From Actinomycetota bacterium (GTDB taxonomy: Bacteria > Actinomycetota > Actinomycetes > Nanopelagicales > Nanopelagicaceae), in assembly GCA_947457445.1 (NCBI GenBank), contig CANGVO010000038.1, positions 1 to 8,171 on the forward strand: DNA of 8,171 nucleotides, given 5' to 3'. The stretch's first letter is position 1, and every line of letters begins with the position of its first letter. Both the position numbers and the translations under genes were made by a program. The notes beneath the pieces were generated by a model that worked only from the letters and a program-made list of their open reading frames with translations, did not search any database and had not been told where the DNA came from. This document shows positions 1-6,595 of the stretch, piece after piece.

Positions 1-696
1 GGCAGTTTTGTGGCGGTGCAAACTCAAATTGTTCCGATAATCGGTGTTGCAATTTATTCCGTAGCCTCGATTGCCGGACAAACTGCTGCATCACTACTGG
101 TCGATCGAATTGGAATGACTGGCGGTGGAAAAAAGAAGATCACCGCTCGAAGAGTTGCAGCCGCTGGAGTAACCGTTGTTGCAGTACTAATTTCAGTACT
201 TGACCGGATCGAAGCCAACAATCTTTCGCTAATGGCAGTCATTTTCGGTTTATTTGCAGGGTCAATCGTTGGTGTTCAGCGAGCAATGAATGGTCAGATA
301 AATGAGAGCACTCATCAAAGCTTTACTACTTCTCTCCTAAATTTCATTATGGGTACAACTTTTCTAGTAATTTTCTTAGCAATCGGCATGCTCATCAACA
401 GAGCAGAAATGGTTTCACTTCCCGCCGGTCCATGGTGGATGTACACCGGCGGAACTATCGGCGTCATATATATAGCTTTTACTTCCACGATTGTTCAACA
501 TCTAGGGGTCTTAACTTTCACCTTGATTAGCGTTGGTGGGCAATTAGTTGGTTCGCTACTTATTGATTTCTATTCACCAACCGAAGGCGTTCATGTCAGC
601 GCCTATTTAGTTACCGGAATTGTTATGACTTATCTTGGTGTGGTCGTGGGCGGCGCCGGAAATTTACCAAAGCGGAAATTAGCGAAGCAACTATAA
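1..696 (+). CDS. DMT-superfamily transporter, YdcZ/DUF606 type (5' partial)
   Basis: An integral membrane protein whose 5' end lies outside the window; 231 codons are visible and the frame is open from base 1, so the GTG at 10 is probably internal. About seven hydrophobic segments are visible. The visible part has the family's duplicated-domain signature: near residue 24 a Gly-Gln pair is followed by a helix ending in Leu-Val-Asp-Arg, and near residue 180 the same pattern returns (GGQLVGSLLIDFY). A VGVQRAMNGQ motif, typical of the start of the second repeat, lies near residue 95. Family members are usually about 300 residues, so roughly 70 are missing. Substrates of this family are mostly undefined, so none is assigned. 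The 3' end overlaps the convergent dedA gene by 74 bp. The family call is confident; function is not known. Confidence 0.85.
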   Translation, partial: GSFVAVQTQIVPIIGVAIYSVASIAGQTAASLLVDRIGMTGGGKKKITARRVAAAGVTVVAVLISVLDRIEANNLSLMAVIFGLFAGSIVGVQRAMNGQINESTHQSFTTSLLNFIMGTTFLVIFLAIGMLINRAEMVSLPAGPWWMYTGGTIGVIYIAFTSTIVQHLGVLTFTLISVGGQLVGSLLIDFYSPTEGVHVSAYLVTGIVMTYLGVVVGGAGNLPKRKLAKQL

Positions 697-1243
697 AGAA
701 AGCAGCGATTGCGTAGGAAGAGCTCTTTACCCACGGCAAAGTTGCTGCATAAAAACCAGCCAAGGTAATTCCAACTCCCCACAAAAGTGCACCCAGGGCA
801 TTTGCAGATAAGAATTTGTAGTAATTCATCTTGGCGGCGCCTGCGATAGGTGGAACAAAGGTGCGAATCCATGGGAAGAAACGCGCGGCCACAACTGCCC
901 ACCAACCGGTTTTCTCATAGAAATCTTCTGCGTTAACGATCATTCTCTGCATTCTTGGTGAATCACGTTTATCCAAATAAGGGCGGCCTACTACTCGCCC
1001 AATTACGAAACCAACCTGATCACCGAAGAATGCAGCAAGGAAAATAACTGAAACCAGAATCAAAATATTGATATTGCCGTGAGCCGCCGCAACCAGACCA
1101 GCGCTAAACAAAATTGAGTCACCAGGTAAGAAAAATCCAAAGAGAAGGCCAGTTTCTATAAAAACAATCGCCCCAACAATCAGATAAAAGACAAACGGAG
1201 CGAGAGCGGAAAGTTGAGAATCAAATGACGCCGCAACTTCCAT
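623..1243 (-). CDS. DedA family membrane protein, probable undecaprenyl-phosphate translocase
   Basis: A 206-residue DedA/SNARE-associated-fold protein of the cytoplasmic membrane. Some DedA members recycle undecaprenyl phosphate across the membrane for cell-wall synthesis; others support membrane-potential homeostasis. Visible signatures are FIETGLLFGFFLPGDS (about 28-43), GDQVGFVIGR (74-83) and a Phe-Phe-Pro-Trp-Ile-Arg-Thr-Phe motif (122-129). Four charged residues, E30, D42, R121 and R127, match in type and spacing the residues I recall as essential in E. coli YqjA (E39, D51, R130, R136; constant offset of 9). The length is normal for the family and the tail is basic (RRRPRP). The ATG follows the malic enzyme TAA directly, with AAGAG 7 bases upstream as a plausible ribosome site. 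It is the last gene of the upp-malic enzyme-dedA run. The family is certain; the substrate is inferred. Confidence 0.92.
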   Translation of the reverse strand: MEVAASFDSQLSALAPFVFYLIVGAIVFIETGLLFGFFLPGDSILFSAGLVAAAHGNINILILVSVIFLAAFFGDQVGFVIGRVVGRPYLDKRDSPRMQRMIVNAEDFYEKTGWWAVVAARFFPWIRTFVPPIAGAAKMNYYKFLSANALGALLWGVGITLAGFYAATLPWVKSSSYAIAAFFIVASLISALVNFRRRPRPHQDKS

Positions 1244-2563
1244 TTAAACGCTCTTTTTTACTGCTGCAGCAACTTTAGCGACAACCTGAGAGTCAAAAAC
1301 GCTGGGGACGATAAATGAGGCATTTAATTGAGATGGACTCACACAAGATGCGATCGCTTCTGCTGCGGCAATCAATAATTCATCAGTAATTTTATTTGCA
1401 TTTGCATCAAGTAAGCCACGGAAAATACCAGGAAAAGCTAGAACATTATTGATTTGGTTTGGTTGATCGCTTCTGCCTGTTGCAACAACTGAAGCGTATT
1501 TGCGCGCAATTACAGGATCAATTTCTGGATCAGGATTAGCGAGTGCAAAAACGATAGAACCGGACGCCATAGATGCCACGTCAATTTCACTTAGTACATT
1601 TGGTGCGCTAACGCCAATGAAAACATCTGCGCCTTTCATGGCATCCGAAAGAGTGCCGCTAAAGCCATCTGTAACACATCCATCAATATCGAATGCGATT
1701 ATCGTCTTAGCACCACTCTTGGTGAGTAATCGGGAGATCGCTGTACCTGCAGCACCCGCACCGCTCATCACAATTTTAATTCTAGATAAATCTTTATTTA
1801 CTAACTTCAAAGAATTAGTTAAAGCTGCTAAAACAACTATTGCAGTTCCATGTTGGTCATCATGAAAAACTGGAATATCCAATAAATCTCGCAAGCGCGC
1901 TTCGATTTCAAAGCAGCGAGGTGCAGAGATATCTTCTAGATTGATTCCGCCATAAACGGGTGCGATTAACTGAACCGTGCGCACAATCTCATCAACATCT
2001 TGAGTATCTAAACAAACTGGCCAAGCATCAACATCGGCAAATCGCTTAAATAGCGCAGCTTTACCTTCCATCACTGGCAAAGCTGCGGCAGGTCCAATGT
2101 TTCCCAAACCTAGAACTGCAGAACCATCGGTTACAACTGCGACCGTGTTGCGTTTCATCGTTAGGCGACGAACATCTGATGGATCTTCCACAATTGCTTG
2201 GCAGATTCGTGCCACACCTGGGGTATATGCGCGTGAAAGATCATCACGAGTCTTAAGAGGAACCTTTGATTGAACCTCTAATTTACCGCCAAGGTGAAGT
2301 AGAAATGTGCGGTCGCTAACTTTGCGAACAGTCAATCCCGAGTGTGCAGTAAGCGCAGTTGTAATTTCTTGTGCATGATCTGCATCGATCGTGTCGCAAG
2401 TTACGTCGATTACTACTTTTTCTAATAAAGACTCAACAACATCGAGGGCAGTAATGGTTGCGCCAGCTCCGGTTATTGCAGCAGTAATTAAGGCAACCGG
2501 TTGAAGATCAGGAGATCCTTCAACACGAATTGTTATTCCGTAACCGGGAGAAGTCGATGCCAT
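1244..2563 (-). CDS. Malic enzyme with N-terminal ACT domain
   Basis: Oxidative decarboxylation of malate to pyruvate and CO2 with reduction of NAD(P)+; cytosolic. It has 439 residues. The first about 85 look like an ACT regulatory domain ([10 protein letters not shown], then ALDVVES). The malic domain follows, with catalytic Tyr113 in [21 protein letters not shown] (145-158), catalytic Lys168 in [18 protein letters not shown], metal ligands E210-D211 and the D235-D236 pair in FHDDQHGT. The NAD-binding domain has GAGAAG (268-273) and an acidic FDIDG at the end of the second strand. Cofactor preference cannot be settled by eye. The loop after FDIDG is short compared with many relatives. An ACT domain implies allosteric control by a small ligand, possibly an amino acid; the ligand is unknown. 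The ATG abuts the upp stop codon with no clear Shine-Dalgarno, so translation is probably coupled to upp. Confidence 0.95.
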   Translation of the reverse strand: MASTSPGYGITIRVEGSPDLQPVALITAAITGAGATITALDVVESLLEKVVIDVTCDTIDADHAQEITTALTAHSGLTVRKVSDRTFLLHLGGKLEVQSKVPLKTRDDLSRAYTPGVARICQAIVEDPSDVRRLTMKRNTVAVVTDGSAVLGLGNIGPAAALPVMEGKAALFKRFADVDAWPVCLDTQDVDEIVRTVQLIAPVYGGINLEDISAPRCFEIEARLRDLLDIPVFHDDQHGTAIVVLAALTNSLKLVNKDLSRIKIVMSGAGAAGTAISRLLTKSGAKTIIAFDIDGCVTDGFSGTLSDAMKGADVFIGVSAPNVLSEIDVASMASGSIVFALANPDPEIDPVIARKYASVVATGRSDQPNQINNVLAFPGIFRGLLDANANKITDELLIAAAEAIASCVSPSQLNASFIVPSVFDSQVVAKVAAAVKKSV

Positions 2564-3202
2564 TTATACAACACCGTATAAGCGATCCCCAGCGTCACCG
2601 AGACCGGGCACGATGTAACCGTGCTCATTAAGTTTTTCATCAAGAGCGCCGGTTACGAGTGTGATTGGAACACCAGATTTTGCGAAAGCATCTTCTAGGA
2701 CTTTTACACCTTCAGGCGCAGAGAGAATGCAGATTGCGGTGATGTCATCAGCGCCTCGCTCAATGAGGAAATTTATTGCCGCAACCAGCGTGCCACCAGT
2801 TGCCAACATTGGATCAAGCACAAAGCATTGACGACCAGCTAAATTTTCTGGTAAACGATTTGCGTAAGTACTTGCCTGTAAAGTTTTTTCATCACGAACC
2901 ATTCCGAGAAATCCAACTTCGGCTGTAGGTATTAGGCGCGTCATTCCCTCAAGCATTCCAAGACCGGCGCGCAAAATTGGAACAACTACAGGCTTTGGAT
3001 CGGAAAGTTTCAGCCCGGTGGTCTGAGTTACGGGAGTTTTTATTGAAACTTTCTCAGTTCGGACATCACGCGTTGCCTCGTATGCGAGAAGTGTTACAAG
3101 CTCTTCAACCAGGTGGCGAAAGGTTGGTGAATCCGTTTTTTCATCGCGTAGAACGGTCAATTTATGAGTGATCAACGGGTGGTTGGCGACGTGAACTTTC
3201 AT
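2564..3202 (-). CDS. upp: Uracil phosphoribosyltransferase
   Basis: Converts uracil plus PRPP to UMP in pyrimidine salvage; a soluble cytosolic enzyme. At 212 residues it has the usual length. Diagnostic parts are the N-terminal [30 protein letters not shown] (74-83), the PRPP loop DPMLATGGT (130-138) and the C-terminal uracil-binding [16 protein letters not shown] (195-210). The ATG at 3202 matches the family N-terminus exactly. AAGG lies 8 bases upstream, and the same bases form part of a -10-like TAAGGT, so the mRNA may be leaderless. It is the first gene of the three-gene minus-strand run and diverges from the deaminase-associated gene. Confidence 0.97.
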   Translation of the reverse strand: MKVHVANHPLITHKLTVLRDEKTDSPTFRHLVEELVTLLAYEATRDVRTEKVSIKTPVTQTTGLKLSDPKPVVVPILRAGLGMLEGMTRLIPTAEVGFLGMVRDEKTLQASTYANRLPENLAGRQCFVLDPMLATGGTLVAAINFLIERGADDITAICILSAPEGVKVLEDAFAKSGVPITLVTGALDEKLNEHGYIVPGLGDAGDRLYGVV

Positions 3203-3237
3203 GGTTCATACCTTACAGGGGTTTCCATCTTGCCCAA
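3203..3237 (-). promoter_or_regulatory. Candidate upp promoter, possibly leaderless
   Basis: On the minus strand a TTGGGC -35-like box (3232-3237) and a TAAGGT -10-like box (3210-3215) are separated by 16 bp. Seven bases separate the -10 box from the upp ATG, so transcription would start at or next to the A of the start codon. On the plus strand the same place reads TACCTT (3209-3214), a possible overlapping -10 for the divergent gene. This is motif matching by eye only. Confidence 0.45.
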
Positions 3238-3248
3238 TGAGTGGGAAT

Positions 3249-3731
3249 ATGTCCGATGTGAGCGATGCAATGGTGAACGAGGTAGATATCGCGGTTGCTG
3301 CGTGGCATGAGGACGGCCGCTGGAATCTAGCGCTGCTGCCCGATGCACATGATTTACCGCACATTATTGATCGTCTTAAATCACAACAAACAAATGGCGG
3401 CGCAATTGCGCTTCTCGCAATCGATGAAGAATTCTTTATGTTGATCCGAGTACTAGGTTCACATATAAGTATGTTCTTAAGCGATGTTACTTGTGCGATG
3501 GATTACGAAGTTGCTGCAGAATTCTTAGATCTATGTGACCTTGATTCTCCTGAAGAAGATGATGAGCCACTTCCAGTTGGCCATTTAGATATTCTTGCCG
3601 ATCTTGGTGTAAACCAAATGGAACTCTCTGCTTTATGTGATGATGCTGAATTATTTCCAGACGAACAGTTAGAAGCAATCGCCGGCCGTTTAGGTTTTGC
3701 CGATCAATTTTCAGAACTATTGGAGCTCTAA
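3249..3731 (+). CDS. tRNA adenosine deaminase-associated protein
   Basis: A small acidic protein (160 residues from this start) recognised from its position before tadA and from general resemblance to the actinobacterial family of this name. Features are an N-terminal strand with AVAAWHEDGRWNLALLP, a central IALLAIDEEFFMLIRVLG and FLSD stretch, an acidic linker (DLDSPEEDDEPLP), then DILADLGVNQMELSAL and a C-terminal helical part ending ISO-type leucine-rich (FSELLEL). No catalytic motif is visible and the molecular role is unknown to me; a partner or accessory role for TadA is only implied by gene pairing. The start is uncertain. In-frame ATGs exist at 3201, 3237, 3249 and 3270; the one at 3201 overlaps the upp start codon, and family homology begins only after about 3270. 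3249 is a compromise. Confidence 0.82.
   Translation: MSDVSDAMVNEVDIAVAAWHEDGRWNLALLPDAHDLPHIIDRLKSQQTNGGAIALLAIDEEFFMLIRVLGSHISMFLSDVTCAMDYEVAAEFLDLCDLDSPEEDDEPLPVGHLDILADLGVNQMELSALCDDAELFPDEQLEAIAGRLGFADQFSELLEL
3722..3725 (+). promoter_or_regulatory. GGAG ribosome binding site favouring an ATT start for tadA
   Basis: GGAG lies 8 bases before an in-frame ATT at 3734-3736. By contrast, the first ATG (3761) has no Shine-Dalgarno-like sequence in front of it. The site is inside the last codons of the upstream gene, as expected for translational coupling. Confidence 0.45.
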
Positions 3732-3760
3732 GAATTTCTAACCATTCACCCGAATCGCTG

Positions 3761-4192
3761 ATGGATCAAGCGATCAAGATTGCAAAAGCAGCAACAACCA
3801 CTGGAGACGTTCCAGTTGGTGCAATTGTTGTAGATAAAGATGGCGTAATAATTGGTCAAGGTTCAAACGAGCGTGAAGCAAATAACGATCCGACAGCTCA
3901 CGCCGAAATTGTTGCTATCCGAAGTGCAACTTCAAGAATTAAAAGTTCACGCCTCGATGGATGCACGCTGATTGTCACGCTCGAACCATGTGCAATGTGC
4001 GCAGGAGCGATTGCCCAGGCACGAATCTCAAATTTGATATTTGGCGCATGGGATGAAAAAGCGGGTGCTGTTGGCTCGGTTTGGGATGTTATTCGCGATC
4101 CACGAGCACTTTACAAAATGAATGTGACTGCTGGAATTCGCGAATCAGAATGCGCCAAGTTACTTACAGATTTCTTCGAAAATCAGCGCTAA
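3761..4192 (+). CDS. tadA: tRNA-specific adenosine deaminase (wobble A34 to inosine)
   Basis: A zinc-dependent deaminase that converts adenosine 34 of tRNA-Arg(ACG) to inosine. It has 143 residues from the first ATG. The cytidine deaminase-fold zinc motifs are complete: HAE at 47-49 (zinc ligand and proton-shuttle Glu) and PCAMC at 76-80, preceded by the TadA-typical DPTAHAEI and followed by AGAIAQARI and GAVGSVWDV. The family N-terminus normally extends about 10 residues further. Here the upstream codons are in frame and encode SNHSPESL, resembling the SHEYW stretch of E. coli TadA, but offer no ATG, GTG or TTG. An ATT at 3734 behind GGAG could be the true start (152 residues). It follows the deaminase-associated gene closely, and its TAA directly abuts the stop codon of the convergent permease gene. 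Confidence 0.95.
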   Translation: MDQAIKIAKAATTTGDVPVGAIVVDKDGVIIGQGSNEREANNDPTAHAEIVAIRSATSRIKSSRLDGCTLIVTLEPCAMCAGAIAQARISNLIFGAWDEKAGAVGSVWDVIRDPRALYKMNVTAGIRESECAKLLTDFFENQR

Positions 4193-6535
4193 CTAAACTA
4201 ATAGTTGGTAAGAAGGATTCAAGATTGTAAGAACGCCTTCTTCTTCACCAACCATTCCTTCGGCACGAATTTGGGCACCAACTTCGAGTCCAGCTATCTC
4301 GCGTCGACCCAAGAAGTGCAGTGTTACTCCACCCGATTGATCCCAAACTTCGACCTGCAAAAGAGGCGCTGCACCTTTTGCTGCGCTCTTGATTGCAGTT
4401 ACTTGACCTTGCACCTGAGCACGTTGACGCCATTGAATCTTGCCAATCGGCGTTAAGTCTTCGGCGTAATGGCTAATTGGTTCAATTGGTTTAATCACAT
4501 CTTTAACAGGCTTAAACACTTCCGGTTCCGCGACAGTATTTTTAGTCGCTGCAGTGCTTGTGTGCACATTTAATTGCGAGCCAGAAGTTATGCGATCAAC
4601 GTCAAAAGGAACAATGGTTGCAACCACGCGTTGTAGTTGCGAAATAGGTGCTGCAATTTCTTCTGCAGTTTGATCATGTAATAAACGACCCAAGAAACCA
4701 GAATAGGCACGACGCGGAAGCAGAAGTGTTAATTCAACATCCTGTTTTTCGGTCATTCGAATTGCGTAATCGAGTGCAGCATTTGCAAGGCGACGATCGG
4801 GGCAATCAATCAGTTCAAGTGTCACATCGTCTAAAGCATCAGAATTAGCCCATGCGTCCTTGATTTCTTCGGCTCTGCGATCATCGATCACAAAGTGAAC
4901 TGCGCTCAAGTTACGTGGTTTCAAACTGCGCGCATAGCGAATTGCACCTACGGTGGCTAAGTCAACGTTATCTACTAATACGGTTACGTTATGGCGCGCA
5001 ATTGTTGTTGCTCGCTCTTGTTCTTGACGCACAGATAGCGCTTCTTGCTCGCGCGTGTACTGGCGACGCAATCGCAAGAAAGTCATAACCAAAATTGGCG
5101 CCGTTACCAGAACCATCCATGCACCTTCGGTGAACTTAACCACTGAGAAAATTATGACGATGGCAAGTGAGACAGAGCCTGCAGTGGCATTGATAGCAAC
5201 TTTAATGCGCCAGCCTTGCGGCTTTGTGCGCAACGAATGCTTTGTCATACCAAAGCCAGCAAGTGTGAAACCGGTAAAAACGCCAAGGGCATAGAAGGCA
5301 ACAAGATGTTCAACTGAACCAGCGGTGATTATTACAAGTAGTAAACCGCCACCCGCAAGAAGCAAAATTCCGTTTGAAAAAGCTAGACGGTGTCCACGTT
5401 TAGTTAATTGACGAGGCAAATATCCGTCTGTTGCCACGAAGTTACAGAGAAGCGGAAATGCGCTGTAAGTGGTGTTCGCGCCAGCAAAGAGAATAAGCAT
5501 TGTCGCAAGCTGAACCATAATGAACATGAATGTTCCGAAAGCGCCTTCGCCTACTGCCGCTTTCGCAATTTGTGAAATAACTGTTGGGGTACCTGATTCG
5601 TATGGCATCGCTTGAATGTGATGCGCAAAATATGAAACTCCAAGAACCAAAGTTCCGAGCAGGCAGCTCATAACAACTAAAGTTCGTCGAGCGTTTACAT
5701 GCTCTGGAGTTTTAAATAGTGCGACACCATCAGAAATCGCTTCCAAGCCGGTTAGTGAAGATCCTCCGTTAGCAAATGCGCGAAGCAGAATAAATATCGC
5801 TGCACCCGTTAAGAGACCTTGCTCTTGTCCGAGTTCTACGGCGCCAGGAAGATCAGTTGCAAGAACAGGAAGCGTTCCGTTTGCTAAACGCCAGAATCCC
5901 ATTCCGAAAACAACCAACATACAAGCGATGAAGAAATAAGTTGGAAATGCAAAAGCTTTTCCTGCTTCTTTAACTCCTCGAAGATTGCCGTAAGTTAAGA
6001 AAATAATTACCGCAAAAATCATCGGCATTTTCCACGGCTGGAGTGACGGGAAGGTAGAAATAATTGCAGCAACACCTGCTGCAGATTGAATTGCAAGAGT
6101 TACGATGTAATCAAGAATCAGCGCAACGGCTGCGATTTGCGCAGTAACCGGTCCAAAGTTGTCGCGCGAGACTATGTAGGCACCGCCAGTTTTTGTATAA
6201 ACGTCAATTACGTTTCGATAAGAAAGAGTGATCAAAACTAAAATAGCCAAAACAACTGCAGTCATCGGCATCAAGATCGCAAATGCAGCAAGACCGAACG
6301 CTGGCAATAACGCGATCAAAATTTGTTCGCTGCCGTAAGCAGATGAAGAAATACAGTCAGATGAAAGAATTCCAAGGGCGTAGCGCTTTGATAAACGTTG
6401 ATGGCCTAAAGAGTGCCTATTTAGCGCACCACCCAGAAATGCGCGCTTGATCTTGTAGGAAAGCGGATCACTCAAGTGAGCATGTTCCTGCATTGCAACG
6501 GGCTGTGGCGCACCATCTGTCCATGACTTTGGCAC
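4193..6535 (-). CDS. KimA-like APC potassium permease fused to UspA-like and OB-fold domains
   Basis: A probable proton-coupled K+ importer of the APC superfamily. From the GTG at 6535 it has 780 residues. Residues about 56-491 form the multi-helix permease, with LSSDCISSSAYGSEQIL, a LDYIVTL helix, RAFANGGSSLTGLEAISDGV and GANTTYSAFPLL. D60, Y67, D142, Y143 and T146 correspond to residues I recall from B. subtilis KimA (D36, Y43, D117, Y118, T121). Residues about 516-646 look UspA-like (VTVLVDNVD, LTLLLPRR). A Pro/Lys/Thr-rich linker (about 647-696) leads to an OB-fold (about 697-780: VQGQVTAI, VEVWDQSGGVTLHFLGRR, NPSYQLLV), an unusual addition since KimA has about 600 residues. I chose GTG because AAGGAG lies 5 bases upstream; the longer ATG start at 6592 (799 residues) adds a tail with rare-looking ATA and AGG codons. 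The substrate is inferred. Confidence 0.88.
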   Translation of the reverse strand: MPKSWTDGAPQPVAMQEHAHLSDPLSYKIKRAFLGGALNRHSLGHQRLSKRYALGILSSDCISSSAYGSEQILIALLPAFGLAAFAILMPMTAVVLAILVLITLSYRNVIDVYTKTGGAYIVSRDNFGPVTAQIAAVALILDYIVTLAIQSAAGVAAIISTFPSLQPWKMPMIFAVIIFLTYGNLRGVKEAGKAFAFPTYFFIACMLVVFGMGFWRLANGTLPVLATDLPGAVELGQEQGLLTGAAIFILLRAFANGGSSLTGLEAISDGVALFKTPEHVNARRTLVVMSCLLGTLVLGVSYFAHHIQAMPYESGTPTVISQIAKAAVGEGAFGTFMFIMVQLATMLILFAGANTTYSAFPLLCNFVATDGYLPRQLTKRGHRLAFSNGILLLAGGGLLLVIITAGSVEHLVAFYALGVFTGFTLAGFGMTKHSLRTKPQGWRIKVAINATAGSVSLAIVIIFSVVKFTEGAWMVLVTAPILVMTFLRLRRQYTREQEALSVRQEQERATTIARHNVTVLVDNVDLATVGAIRYARSLKPRNLSAVHFVIDDRRAEEIKDAWANSDALDDVTLELIDCPDRRLANAALDYAIRMTEKQDVELTLLLPRRAYSGFLGRLLHDQTAEEIAAPISQLQRVVATIVPFDVDRITSGSQLNVHTSTAATKNTVAEPEVFKPVKDVIKPIEPISHYAEDLTPIGKIQWRQRAQVQGQVTAIKSAAKGAAPLLQVEVWDQSGGVTLHFLGRREIAGLEVGAQIRAEGMVGEEEGVLTILNPSYQLLV
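4205..4251. repeat. Imperfect inverted repeat near the 3' end of the permease gene
   Basis: The arms are TTGGT-A-AGAAGG (4205-4216) and CCTTCT-TCTTC-ACCAA (4236-4251), with a 19-base loop and an asymmetric bulge. It lies within the last codons of the permease and just past the tadA stop. There is no T-run after it on either strand, so it is not a standard intrinsic terminator. It might still end or stabilise one of the converging transcripts; it may also be coincidence within coding sequence. Confidence 0.3.
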
Positions 6536-6540
6536 ACAAA

Positions 6541-6546
6541 CTCCTT
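6541..6546 (-). promoter_or_regulatory. AAGGAG ribosome binding site for the permease GTG start
   Basis: The plus strand reads CTCCTT, so the minus strand has AAGGAG 5 bases before an in-frame GTG (6533-6535). It is the best Shine-Dalgarno match noticed in the window. No such site precedes the ATG at 6592, so this decides the start in favour of GTG. Confidence 0.6.
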
Positions 6547-6581
6547 CATTTACCGCGGCTGGCGCGTCTAATTGCCTGTTC

Positions 6582-6589
6582 AGTATGCT
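6582..6589. promoter_or_regulatory. Overlapping divergent -10-like elements
   Basis: The plus strand has TATGCT (6584-6589), 6 bases before the dehydrogenase ATG, suggesting a leaderless transcript. The minus strand has CATACT over 6582-6587, pointing toward the permease. Neither has a convincing -35 box at 16-18 bp, so the call rests on the -10 match and its distance to the start codon. Confidence 0.4.
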
Positions 6590-6595
6590 CATCTT

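Noticed and set aside
10..12. GTG at 10 as the true start of the transporter
   Set aside because: The frame stays open to base 1 and the visible protein begins in the middle of a family domain, so the gene continues upstream.
1500..1865. A 121-codon plus-strand open frame opposite the malic enzyme
   Set aside because: It is antisense to conserved catalytic and NAD-binding sequence and has no protein features of its own.
6572..6595. TTG at 6572 as the dehydrogenase start
   Set aside because: It would add eight residues not typical of the family and would place the -10-like TATGCT inside the coding region; the ATG at 6596 matches the family N-terminus.
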